A DNA stretch of 27,831 bases from Chloroflexota bacterium (GTDB lineage Bacteria; Chloroflexota; Anaerolineae; Anaerolineales; Villigracilaceae), in NCBI GenBank assembly GCA_016191985.1, contig JACPVB010000053.1, forward strand, positions 1 through 27,831, read 5' to 3'. This document shows positions 1-8,095 of this stretch, piece after piece. The notes beneath the pieces were generated by a model that searched no databases, had not been told where the DNA came from, and worked only from the letters and a program-made list of their open reading frames with translations. Each line of letters starts with the position of its first letter. Positions within the stretch are counted from its first letter, which is position 1. The position numbers were made by a program, and so were the translations under genes.

Positions 1-1
1 C

Positions 2-1804
2 ACAACAATTCCCCCTCGTAGTAAAGTCAACAAGAAATACACCTGGAACGCTGAAAGTGTTTATAAATCTGCAAAGGAATGGGAAGCCGCATTGCAGGCG
101 GTTTTGAAGGATATTCCCAAGGTTAAGAAATTTGAAGGTAAGTTAGGCGAAAGCCCCGAGTCTCTGCTAAAGGGCTACGCCGCCATTGAAGATTTGCTCC
201 TCCGCGCACAGACCGTTTACATGTATGCGCAGTTCTCCTACGCTGTGGATACGATGAACCAGGCTGCGGGCGCGATGATCGGAAAAGCGCAGGGCATGTT
301 CGGCCAGGTGGCTGCGGCAGTTTCCTTCCTTAACCCTGAGTTGCTTAAGATCGGCAGGAAAAAGCTGGATGCCTGGATGAAAGAGAACGAGAAGCTTGCC
401 ATCTACCACCAGACCGTTGATGATCTCTTCCGCCAGCAGGCGCATGTGCGCTCCGGTGAAGTGGAGGAAATCCTCGGCATGTTGGGCGATCCGTTTGGCG
501 GACCTTCCACCAGCAGCAGTATGTTGGTGAATGCCGATTTCAAATTCGCCCCCGCCACAGATAGCAAGGGCAAAAAGGTCGAAGTGACGCAGGGCAACTA
601 TCACACCAGCCTGATGGAACATCCCGACCGCAAAGTGCGCCAGACCGCCTTTGAAAGCTATCACGACAAGCACCTTGAATTCAAGAATACACTTGCCACA
701 AATCTCTCGTCATCCATCAGCGCCAATGTATTTAACATGCGCGCGCGCAAGTTCAACACCACGCTCTCCGCATCCCTCTTCAACAACAATATTCCCGAGG
801 AAGTATTCCATAACCTCATCAACACCTTCAAGAAAAAACTGCCCGTCTGGCATCGTTATTTTGAGCTCCGCCGCAAAGCCTTGAAGTTAAAGGAAATCCA
901 ATACTACGACATGTGGGCGCCCATCGCTAAAAAGAAGCCGAAGGTCTCTTATGAAAAAGCCGTTGACCTGATCAGCGAAAGCCTTGCGCCGCTCGGCAGG
1001 GAATACGTAGACACGCTTCGCAAGGGCTGCCTCAAAGACCGTTGGGTAGACTCAACCCCGAATCAGGGCAAGATGAATGGCGCATTCTCGTACGGCGCGC
1101 CCAAAACCCATCCCTTCATCATGATGTCCTACACCAATGAGGTTGGGAGCATGAGCACACTTGCGCACGAGCTTGGTCACTCCATGCACTCGCACCTTAC
1201 CTGGAAAAACCAGCCGTTGGCCTACTCCGGTTACTCGCTCTTTGTAGCCGAGGTCGCTTCGAACTTCAACCAGGCCATGATGCGCGGCCATTTGCTCAAA
1301 ACCGTTACCGACAAGAACTTCCTGATCTCGTTGATTGAAGAAGCGGTCGGCGGCAATTTCTTTCGGTATTTCTTCCAGATGCCGACCCTGGCGCGCTTTG
1401 AACTGGAGACGCATCAACGGGCGGAGCGCGGCGAGCCTTTGACAGCCGATTCAATGCAAAATCTGATGGCTGATCTGTTTACCGAGGGATTTGGTCCCAA
1501 GGTGAAAGTAGATCGTCCCCGTGTGGGCATGGTTTGGTCCACCTTCTCACACCTCTTCGCAGACTATTACGTCTACGCCTATGCCACGGGTATTTCAGGC
1601 GCACATGCCCTCTCCGGCAGAATCCTGCGCGGCGAACCCAATGCAGCGGAAGATTATCTCGGCTTCCTCAAGTCTGGCTCATCCGCCTATCCGCTGGAAG
1701 TGCTAAAACGTGCAGGCGTAGACCTCACCACTCCCAAACCCGTTGAAGAAACTTTCGCCGTGATGGAAAGTTATATTGATCGGTTGGAAGAGTTGGTCGG
1801 GTAG
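2..1804 (+). CDS. pepF: Oligoendopeptidase F (M3 family), 5' end missing
   Basis: This is a cytoplasmic zinc metallopeptidase of the M3B/oligoendopeptidase F family, which cleaves short peptides. The frame is open from base 2. The residues before the first internal start-like codon (TTG at 92) match the usual N-terminus of the family (TIPPRSKVNKKYTWN, then VYKSAKEWEAAL), so the true start lies just outside the window and about 600 residues are present, near full length. The zinc motif HELGH is at 1166-1180 inside TLAHELGHSMHSHL. The downstream segment ending in YYVYAYATGISGAHALSGRI is typical of the family C-terminus. The next gene begins 178 bp downstream on the same strand. The family assignment is firm; the peptide substrates are unknown. 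Confidence 0.93.
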   Translation, partial: TTIPPRSKVNKKYTWNAESVYKSAKEWEAALQAVLKDIPKVKKFEGKLGESPESLLKGYAAIEDLLLRAQTVYMYAQFSYAVDTMNQAAGAMIGKAQGMFGQVAAAVSFLNPELLKIGRKKLDAWMKENEKLAIYHQTVDDLFRQQAHVRSGEVEEILGMLGDPFGGPSTSSSMLVNADFKFAPATDSKGKKVEVTQGNYHTSLMEHPDRKVRQTAFESYHDKHLEFKNTLATNLSSSISANVFNMRARKFNTTLSASLFNNNIPEEVFHNLINTFKKKLPVWHRYFELRRKALKLKEIQYYDMWAPIAKKKPKVSYEKAVDLISESLAPLGREYVDTLRKGCLKDRWVDSTPNQGKMNGAFSYGAPKTHPFIMMSYTNEVGSMSTLAHELGHSMHSHLTWKNQPLAYSGYSLFVAEVASNFNQAMMRGHLLKTVTDKNFLISLIEEAVGGNFFRYFFQMPTLARFELETHQRAERGEPLTADSMQNLMADLFTEGFGPKVKVDRPRVGMVWSTFSHLFADYYVYAYATGISGAHALSGRILRGEPNAAEDYLGFLKSGSSAYPLEVLKRAGVDLTTPKPVEETFAVMESYIDRLEELVG

Positions 1805-1847
1805 TTAGATAGTCAGATAGTTTCGTAATCTGATGGTCTGTATTTGG

Positions 1848-1890
1848 TTACGAATCACGCATAGTTACGTAATTCGTGATTCGTAATGCG
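1848..1890. repeat. Inverted and heptad-like repeat between pepF and the CpXC gene
   Basis: A perfect 12-bp inverted repeat (TTACGAATCACG at 1848-1859 and CGTGATTCGTAA at 1875-1886) encloses a 15-nt loop. The right side reads as short near-repeats of ATTCGTG, ATTCGTA and ATGCGTA. No U-run follows on the + strand, so it is a poor intrinsic terminator. It looks more like intergenic repeat DNA. Confidence 0.5.
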
Positions 1891-1982
1891 TAAAAAATTG
1901 CAGTTTCGACACGTCCTCAAAAAGCATTCGAACCTCTTGACCACTAATCGTCAATCCAAAATCTGAAATCGGAAATCGTTAA

Positions 1983-3344
1983 ATGCCACAAACACAAATT
2001 TCATGTCCTCGTTGTAGACAAATGATCCCTGCCAACGTCGAACAGTTATTCGACGTAACGCAAGACCCTGCAGCCAAGCAGCGCCTCCTGAGCGGACAGT
2101 CCAACTTCGCCCGTTGTCAATTTTGCGGATACGAAGGCCGCCTCGCCACTCCCATTGTCTACCACGATAATGAAAAGGAATTGCTGCTGACTTTCTTCCC
2201 ACCTGAGCTGGGACTGCCATTAAACGAGCAGGAAAAAATGATTGGCCCGCTCATCAAACAGGTCGTGGATCGTTTGCCCGCCGAGAAGCGCAAAGGATAT
2301 TTATTCAGTCCGCAAGCCAACCTCACCTTTGAGTCCATGATGGAGACCATTTTGGGCAAGGATGGTATCACTCCCGAAATGATCAAGGGGCAGCAGGAAC
2401 GTGTCCAATTCATGGAGAAGCTGATGCAGGTCACCTCGAAGGATGTGCGCCTGGAGTTGATCAAGCAAAACGAAAAAATCATCGACGAACAATTCTTCGC
2501 GCTGTTCAGCCGCATTGCACAGAACGCCATGCAAAGCGGACAGGAACCGATTGCACGCGCACTGATCGAGATCCAGACTCAGTTGTTGGAAGAGACCGCG
2601 TATGGCCGTCAGTTGAAGGAATCTGTCGGGGAACTGGAAGCAGCCCAACAGGTCCTGCAAGAGGCGGGGCAGGGACTCACGCGCGAAAAGCTATTGGATT
2701 TCGTCATCGAAGCAAAAACCGATTCGCGCATCCGCGCTTATGTCTCACTGGCGCGGGCGGGCATGGATTATGTCTTCTTCCAGAATTTGACGGAGCGCAT
2801 CGAGAAGGCCACGCCTGAAGAAAAAACAAAGTTGGAAGGCGTGCGCGAGAAGCTGCTTTTCTTCACCAATGAAGTGGATAAGCAGATGGAAGCGCGCTTC
2901 AAGCAGGCGCAAAAATTTGTGGAGACCCTGCTCGAACAGGAGGATATTGAGAAAGCTACGCAGGAAAATTTGGAAGGCTTTACACAGGATGCGGTGGAAG
3001 TGGTCAACCAGTTGCTGAGGCAGGCTTCCGAAAAGAATGATTACACCCGCATGGGCAAACTGCAAAAGATGGTGCAGGTGCTGCAAAACGCCAGCGCTCC
3101 CCCACCCGAAGTGGCATTCATCGAACAATTACTCCAGGCCGCAGACGAACCCGCTTTGGAAAAGATGCTCAACGACAACGACGCCATGGTCAATCAGCAA
3201 TTTGTGGACGCACTGAGCGGCCTCGTTGCCCAGATGGAATCACAGGGCGATAACCCTGAGGCGAAAGCCATGGGCGAGAAATTAGGTGAGATTTACAGGG
3301 TTGCGTTGAAACGGGTAATGAAGAAAAATATGGGGTCCGCCTAA
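1983..3344 (+). CDS. CpXC domain zinc-ribbon protein
   Basis: A 453-residue soluble protein with no signal peptide. The N-terminal ~130 residues look like a CpXC domain: a zinc ribbon with knuckles CPRC (about residues 8-11) and CQFC (about 45-48), followed by the typical stretch LATPIVYHDNEKELLLTFFPPE. The rest is almost wholly helical and rich in Glu, Gln, Lys and Leu, probably a long coiled-coil or helical-repeat region. The molecular function of CpXC proteins is not established. The start ATG follows a weak GGA-rich leader. A strong hairpin lies 25 bp after the stop. Domain identity is fairly secure; function is unknown. Confidence 0.8.
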   Translation: MPQTQISCPRCRQMIPANVEQLFDVTQDPAAKQRLLSGQSNFARCQFCGYEGRLATPIVYHDNEKELLLTFFPPELGLPLNEQEKMIGPLIKQVVDRLPAEKRKGYLFSPQANLTFESMMETILGKDGITPEMIKGQQERVQFMEKLMQVTSKDVRLELIKQNEKIIDEQFFALFSRIAQNAMQSGQEPIARALIEIQTQLLEETAYGRQLKESVGELEAAQQVLQEAGQGLTREKLLDFVIEAKTDSRIRAYVSLARAGMDYVFFQNLTERIEKATPEEKTKLEGVREKLLFFTNEVDKQMEARFKQAQKFVETLLEQEDIEKATQENLEGFTQDAVEVVNQLLRQASEKNDYTRMGKLQKMVQVLQNASAPPPEVAFIEQLLQAADEPALEKMLNDNDAMVNQQFVDALSGLVAQMESQGDNPEAKAMGEKLGEIYRVALKRVMKKNMGSA

Positions 3345-3368
3345 ATCTGGCGTTTTCCTTTATTATGA

Positions 3369-3400
3369 AAGCAGGTCTGCCAAATCCGGCAGACCTGCTT
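3369..3400. terminator. Hairpin terminator between convergent genes
   Basis: A perfect 13-bp stem (AAGCAGGTCTGCC at 3369-3381 with GGCAGACCTGCTT at 3388-3400) and a 6-nt loop sit between the CpXC gene (+) and the secreted-protein gene (-). The arms are A-rich outside on the left and T-rich on the right, so it could stop transcription in both directions. Confidence 0.75.
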
Positions 3401-3442
3401 GTTATGTATAATGCTCAGAACACTACTTGCGCGGACGCAACG

Positions 3443-5416
3443 TTATGGCAAATGATACTCAATAATCAAGCGCGGACGATCCGCCGCTGTAGCAGCATTG
3501 CCGCTATGGAGCTTGAGGTAATCCGCACCGGAGTCGTTGTTATCATCAGTGCTAAAACGCAAGCGGAACTGGGTGAGACCGGTCAAGTTTATGTATTGGA
3601 AATTCGCGGCGGTAAATGTATTAATGTACCAATTGTCCACCGGGTTGTTGATAAAAGTAAGCACATTTTTCTTGCTGGCACCGGCTTTGAAATCAAGGAG
3701 TTCCAAGTTGGAATTACCGCTAAAGGGTCCCTTGCGGATATCCGCAAGCAGGTTACCATGAGTGCCGAAGGGCAGGGTGCCGACCACACCAGCATTTTTA
3801 AATTTTAAGATAACTGAGGTGATAACAGCATTGTCCGGTAAAGATGAAGTGCTAAAGGAAAGGATACTGCGGTATTGGCGATTGGAGGCGTCATCACCAA
3901 TGAACAAGGCAGGCCCACCATTATTCATCGTTCCTCCAACGCCGCTAACTTCAGTAGATTCCAGTATCCAGCCATCCTTTGAGGTGGCCGATATAAAGGT
4001 AACCGGCCTGTTGATCGTGTAGACCTCACCCGTGGTGAAATTACCATTCCCTGCACCCGGGCCTCCAAGAGAATTCAATGAGGTGTTTTTAATGCTGTCA
4101 TTGTCAATCACATTGAGGCGGACAGTGCCATTGCCATTGCCAGTTGTGACAGTGACAGTATAGATATTATCCGTACCCAATACTGAATTCACAGCCGCGC
4201 CCGAGACGCCTGTTGTGGTCAGGGTAAAGTCACTGACATCCACGCCTGTGACAGTCTGGCTGAATAAGACCGTAAATTCTACTGTGGCAGCACCGGTGGT
4301 CGAACCGCTTGGGTTACCGCGAACAACACTGGTTACAATAGGATAATCCAGCACAGTAAAGGACCACCAGGTACCATTGTTTGCATACACCCCAAGATCC
4401 CTCACTCGCACCTGCCAATAATAGGTATGTCCTGTCAAAGTTGGAAATTCGTCAGGACCACCGGAATAGAGAGAATTCCTTGTAATCCAGTTGTTGTTCT
4501 CGCATGCTGAATTATTCGTTTCGTCGATGCAATATTGATACCTGTCAGTGGATGGTATATTTGCATCAGCCCACCTCAGCAACATATACGTTGTAGAAGG
4601 GGGACGTATTACCGCCCCGTTGGAGGGAGATGTTTTATTAAAGCTACTGGCAATCGATATAGTGAACGACCACCAAGTGCCGCCATTTGCATACGTACCT
4701 GCATCCCTAGTTTTGACCTGCCAATAGTAGGTATGTCCTGCTGAAATTGGAAATTCACCAGGCCCGCCGGAGTACAGTGAGTTTCTTGTTATCCAGGTAG
4801 TATCACAAGCATTGTTATTGACTTCATCAATACAGTATTGATACCTATCTGTATCTGGGAGTTGCGCATCGGTCCATTGAAGCAACTGATAGGTTGTGTA
4901 AGGCATGGATATGGTCGCCCCGTTCGCGGGGGTGGTTTTACTAAAAGCAACGATACTCTCTATAGCCGCACTGCGGGCTGTTACATTTCCAAGCCAGACA
5001 TGCGCGCAATAATCCACCCCATCCGTTGAGCATTGCTCAATCTTTACAGTCAGGTATAAATCCGACTCGTTCTTATAGATTAAATCAATGTCCGTGCCGC
5101 CAATGAAAATCCACCCAAGAGACTCCAAATTCTCCGAGGAGTAATATTCGAACAAGGCCTGCGGATTCTTATCCGGGAAACTTGCCAGCGCTTCAAACGT
5201 CTCGCCGTTTAACGTCAGGGACTGGCCCTGCACTTGTAGGTCTTTTTGAACTTCTCCCAGACTTTTCCAATCCAAACCAGAAAACAAGGGTGGAGTAACG
5301 TCCTCGTCCGGGGCTTGTGTTGGGGATTGGGCCAGAACGCTGCCCTGGCTGGAAAAACCCAAAGCGGCCACAAGTATTAAATTGAATAGGTACAACAGAT
5401 ATTTTTTGGTCAACAT
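3443..5416 (-). CDS. Secreted multidomain surface protein with two FN3-like repeats and a DNRLRE-like C-terminus
   Basis: A 657-residue exported protein. Residues 1-29 form a signal peptide (MLTKK, a hydrophobic core, then SVLA before a likely cleavage site). Residues about 40-150 form an N-terminal globular domain. Two close tandem copies of a fibronectin/Ig-like module follow (about 157-253 and 258-355), each with RYQYCIDE, WITRNSLYSGGP, HTYYWQV and GTWWSFT blocks. Residues about 358-455 form another beta-sandwich. The C-terminal part, from about 470, resembles a DNRLRE/CBM96-like domain (ILESTEVSGVGGTMN, LSFSTSSLPDNAVITSVILKFK, LLDFKAG). No sortase or other anchor motif was seen. A GAAAGGA-like ribosome site precedes the ATG. 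It is probably extracellular or cell-surface; the ligand is unknown. Confidence 0.8.
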   Translation of the reverse strand: MLTKKYLLYLFNLILVAALGFSSQGSVLAQSPTQAPDEDVTPPLFSGLDWKSLGEVQKDLQVQGQSLTLNGETFEALASFPDKNPQALFEYYSSENLESLGWIFIGGTDIDLIYKNESDLYLTVKIEQCSTDGVDYCAHVWLGNVTARSAAIESIVAFSKTTPANGATISMPYTTYQLLQWTDAQLPDTDRYQYCIDEVNNNACDTTWITRNSLYSGGPGEFPISAGHTYYWQVKTRDAGTYANGGTWWSFTISIASSFNKTSPSNGAVIRPPSTTYMLLRWADANIPSTDRYQYCIDETNNSACENNNWITRNSLYSGGPDEFPTLTGHTYYWQVRVRDLGVYANNGTWWSFTVLDYPIVTSVVRGNPSGSTTGAATVEFTVLFSQTVTGVDVSDFTLTTTGVSGAAVNSVLGTDNIYTVTVTTGNGNGTVRLNVIDNDSIKNTSLNSLGGPGAGNGNFTTGEVYTINRPVTFISATSKDGWILESTEVSGVGGTMNNGGPALFIGDDASNRQYRSILSFSTSSLPDNAVITSVILKFKNAGVVGTLPFGTHGNLLADIRKGPFSGNSNLELLDFKAGASKKNVLTFINNPVDNWYINTFTAANFQYINLTGLTQFRLRFSTDDNNDSGADYLKLHSGNAATAADRPRLIIEYHLP

Positions 5417-5734
5417 CTTTTTTAAATCCTTTCTTCAATACAATGGTATCACAGCCTGTAAAATCTTCAAGTTGCCACATAATGGATTCGCAGCTTCTAA
5501 AAGGCTCAAACACCTCAAATTTGGACAATTTTTCCCGTCTTTTTCGGGATATATCTGCTTCTTCTCTGTGTGTGAAATGGGAAATTGTAGTTGCCTCTCC
5601 CCAGACGAAAATATCAGTAGAAAGTTCCCCTAATCAATAACATGTAATGTAATCGAACTTCCTTAAGCTCTAAAGATACCTTGCAACTCAAGGCGCCAAC
5701 AAGGCTTGGAAATAATTATCCCATCGCGTTGAAT
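5417..5734. other. 318-bp intergenic region, no gene seen
   Basis: AT-rich spacer upstream of the secreted-protein gene (-) and downstream of the PIG-L gene (-). It must hold the promoter of the secreted protein, but no convincing -35/-10 pair was found. A small hairpin (TCCCG/CGGGA, about 5530-5546) is the only structure noted. Short ORFs here lack ribosome sites and family resemblance. Confidence 0.5.
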
Positions 5735-6544
5735 CTATCTCAACCCCGCAAAAAAATCTGTTTCCACCTGCCTTCCCCCATTCACCAAACTGAACGCACG
5801 GTAAAACGTGCCTTGCATTGCCAGCACAGAGACGGCGGCATCTTCGTGCATTTCGGCGAGCGCGCCCAAGGTGGGCAACTGGCTTTGGTGACATTGAATG
5901 GCGCGCCAGGCAGTGCGGCAGTATGCGGCCATGTCAATGCGGGTGGTGATCGTCCATTCCTTCCATGCAACCTCGCCGCGCAGTTGATCATCCACGGGGA
6001 AGGTCATATCGTCCATGAAAGGCGTGATGAGGTTGACAAAATTTTCGCCATCCACCATGTAATAAAGTTTGGAGACTCGATGAGATGGAAGATTTTCAGG
6101 GTCTTTGTAACTTGAATCTGCGGCGCAGACGATGGCGGCGGAGGTGAACTGTCCAATGGCGATGTGGTCGGGATGGCCGTAATTTCCATCGGGAGGGAAG
6201 GTCACCACTATTTGGGGTTTAATTTTACGGATGTGTGTGACGATCCTCTCGATGGCTTCGGCGTAATTGGCTTTATCCACATCGCCGTCCATGTAGCCGA
6301 GGAAGGATAAACTTTTCATGCCGAGTTCTTGGATGGCGTTCTCCAATTCCTTCGTGCGGAGTTGGCCGAGTCTGTCTGGACCTGGATCCTGCTCTTCGGG
6401 ACCGAACCAGCCTCTCTCCCCGCGTGAGGCGCAGACGAGGTGTGTATCCACTCCTTCGGCAGAATACTTTGCCAGCGTGCCACCCATCCCCATTGATTCG
6501 TCATCTGGATGCGCGAAAACAGCGAGAAGTTTTAATGAGGTCAT
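5735..6544 (-). CDS. PIG-L family (LmbE-like) N-acetylglucosaminyl deacetylase
   Basis: A 269-residue cytoplasmic zinc hydrolase of the PIG-L/LmbE family, which removes acetyl groups from GlcNAc-containing small molecules such as thiol precursors and glycolipids. It has the family signature AHPDDE (residues 11-16, with H12 and D15 as metal ligands) and the second signature GHPDH (about 123-127, with H124/H127). Length is normal. The ATG is preceded by GGAG at suitable spacing. It is the last gene of a minus-strand run (FHA regulator, PNPOx-like protein, PIG-L), but a 90-bp inverted-repeat element separates it from the PNPOx gene, so it may be expressed partly on its own. The physiological substrate cannot be told from sequence. 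Confidence 0.88.
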   Translation of the reverse strand: MTSLKLLAVFAHPDDESMGMGGTLAKYSAEGVDTHLVCASRGERGWFGPEEQDPGPDRLGQLRTKELENAIQELGMKSLSFLGYMDGDVDKANYAEAIERIVTHIRKIKPQIVVTFPPDGNYGHPDHIAIGQFTSAAIVCAADSSYKDPENLPSHRVSKLYYMVDGENFVNLITPFMDDMTFPVDDQLRGEVAWKEWTITTRIDMAAYCRTAWRAIQCHQSQLPTLGALAEMHEDAAVSVLAMQGTFYRAFSLVNGGRQVETDFFAGLR

Positions 6545-6560
6545 AGTGGCTCCAAGAAAG

Positions 6561-6650
6561 AGTGCGTCGCACCAGACGGGTCAGCTAATTCCGATTAATG
6601 AGCAGAATCCAATCGGTTAGATTGTCCTATTAAGTCTGGTGCGACGCACT
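6561..6650. repeat. 90-bp element with perfect 17-bp inverted ends
   Basis: Arms AGTGCGTCGCACCAGAC (6561-6577) and GTCTGGTGCGACGCACT (6634-6650) are perfect reverse complements. The 56-nt interior has its own imperfect stem (CTAA..CCGATT against AATCGG..TTAG). The right arm ends on the first base of the PNPOx stop codon and the left arm lies 17 bp upstream of the PIG-L start. It may be a MITE-like insertion or a structured attenuator; there is no clear U-run. Confidence 0.7.
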
Positions 6651-7123
6651 TAACGTGCGGAAACTTTTTTGAGCGTATCCGCTGTGATATTGTATGCTTT
6701 TGCAAAACCAGCCACGTATCGTCCGCCCTTCGGCCTGATACGCCAGAAATTGAAATCGCCCAGCTTGAAGAGTTGTTCGGCTTCGGGAAAGCGTGCAAGA
6801 TACAACCCTTTGATCGGAGTATAGCCAGGTTCTCCATTTTGAACGAGTTCAGCAGAACCGCGAATGGACACGCGCGCCAGCGTTTGCGGATCAAGCCTGC
6901 CGTCATCGGCTTCGGTGATGAGCAGGCTCACATGCTTGTCTCTTTGCATGTCCACCGTATGCTGGGCAAGGCGGCTGACGTGAATATAAAACGCTGAAAA
7001 ATCAGCCACAGCGGCATATGCCACCATGGATACTTGCGGCGCTTCATCGCGCAGGGTTGCGAGGGAAGCCACGCGAGAGGTACGAATGATGTGGGCTAAT
7101 AGTTTTTCTGACTGGGCATCCAT
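6650..7123 (-). CDS. Pyridoxamine 5'-phosphate oxidase-like (PNPOx/HugZ-type) protein
   Basis: A 157-residue protein with the split beta-barrel flavin or heme-binding fold of the PNPOx superfamily. It opens with an SRVASLATLRDEAPQVSMVAY stretch, the usual first strands, and has central SLLITEAD and VSIRGSAELV strands. It ends with NFWRIRPKGGRYVAGFAKAYNI, which resembles the HugZ/CREG-like C-terminus (V-GFA-A). Members bind FMN or F420, or degrade heme; which applies here is not decided by sequence. It starts 6 bp after the FHA regulator stop, so the two are co-transcribed. Its stop codon is embedded in the right arm of the 17-bp inverted repeat. Confidence 0.8.
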   Translation of the reverse strand: MDAQSEKLLAHIIRTSRVASLATLRDEAPQVSMVAYAAVADFSAFYIHVSRLAQHTVDMQRDKHVSLLITEADDGRLDPQTLARVSIRGSAELVQNGEPGYTPIKGLYLARFPEAEQLFKLGDFNFWRIRPKGGRYVAGFAKAYNITADTLKKVSAR

Positions 7124-7129
7124 ATTGAA

Positions 7130-7786
7130 TTATTCGCCGTTCGGGGGGTTGTCCAAGCGCAGGCCATGCCCGCGCACGGTGTCGATGTATTGATGGCTTG
7201 GGTCGAGCACGGCTAGTCTGTCACGCAGGCGGCGGATGAGGGCGTCCAGGGCCTGGTCAGATACGCCTGCCATTTGTTCCTCGCCCCACACCACAGAGAC
7301 AAGGTCAGCGCGGCTGATGACTTGTCCCTGCTTTTCGTAGAGCATCCATAATAATTTAAATTGCTGGGCAGATAATGGCGGCACAACCTGCTGTTGATGC
7401 ACCCAAACCTGGCGCGATTTTTGATCCATCACCAAACGTCCCTGGCGCGCGCCGCCTTCCGCCAATGGCATGGTGGCATCAGACGTGAGGAAGATGAACT
7501 GCTGTGCAAGCGCAATACCCAACAGGTCTCCATCCTGCAACATGACAGGCGCGGTGATCTCAGTGCCGTTATGGTTTGTGCCGTTCTTGCTGCCGAGGTC
7601 TTCAATGGTGACACCTTCCGGCGTGGGGGTGACGCGCGCGTGAAAACGTGAGACCTGCCTATCCTGGACGTTGATATCGCAGGTGGGATCGCGTCCCACC
7701 ATCAACGTGCGGCTCAACGCCCAGCGTTGTCCCTTTAGTGGACCATCCTGGGCAACCAGAATTGGATAATCATCTTCGTGTTCCAT
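7130..7786 (-). CDS. FHA domain - winged-helix (OmpR/PhoB-type) transcriptional regulator
   Basis: A 218-residue two-domain protein. Residues about 8-100 form an FHA phosphothreonine-binding domain with the conserved GR (31-32), SRFHA (46-50) and SKNGT (66-70) motifs. Residues about 115-212 form a PhoB/OmpR-type winged helix (LSAQQFKLLWMLYEKQGQVISRADLVSVVWG, then a recognition helix LDALIRRLRDRL and the wing YIDTVRGHGLRL). There is no receiver domain, so DNA binding would be controlled by a phosphorylated partner rather than by Asp phosphorylation. A Ser/Thr kinase gene diverges from the same spacer and is the obvious partner (inference). GAGGA precedes the ATG. It heads an operon with the PNPOx-like gene. 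Confidence 0.9.
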   Translation of the reverse strand: MEHEDDYPILVAQDGPLKGQRWALSRTLMVGRDPTCDINVQDRQVSRFHARVTPTPEGVTIEDLGSKNGTNHNGTEITAPVMLQDGDLLGIALAQQFIFLTSDATMPLAEGGARQGRLVMDQKSRQVWVHQQQVVPPLSAQQFKLLWMLYEKQGQVISRADLVSVVWGEEQMAGVSDQALDALIRRLRDRLAVLDPSHQYIDTVRGHGLRLDNPPNGE

Positions 7787-8095
7787 AATTTCCTCAAATA
7801 TGCGCTGTTATTTTTTCCGAGAGCTAAATCCCATCCGAACCAAATTGAAGCGAATGTATAACACTAAACAACAACAAAGGCGTTTATAATATAGCAGAAA
7901 AGTGGAAATCTGTGCATGATTATATTGTAAATTTCATGTTCCTACTGCTTCGTGTGTAAATTGTTCGTTTATTGAAATGAAAACGAATAAATGTGAATTT
8001 TATAGTTTTATCACACATGCGATACTTTGGTACATGAACAGTGATACACGCCGAAAATATCACTGGCAAAACAGAAGCCACCAAAAGGAGAAGAT
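7787..8095. promoter_or_regulatory. Divergent promoter region between FHA regulator and Ser/Thr kinase
   Basis: A strongly AT-rich 309-bp spacer from which both genes are read outward. A TATAAT hexamer lies at 7885-7890 on the + strand but lacks a good -35 element at standard spacing. No clear palindromic operator was recognised. Joint or opposed regulation of the two genes is likely but not demonstrated. Confidence 0.45.

Noticed and set aside
167..673. 168-residue minus-strand ORF
   Set aside because: It is the antisense shadow of oligoendopeptidase F; no start signal and no family match.
3365..3808. 147-residue + strand ORF after the CpXC gene
   Set aside because: It begins in the terminator hairpin, runs antisense to the secreted-protein C-terminus, and has no ribosome site or family resemblance.
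5681..6115. 144-residue + strand ORF
   Set aside because: It overlaps the PIG-L coding region in antisense; the PIG-L frame has conserved metal motifs.
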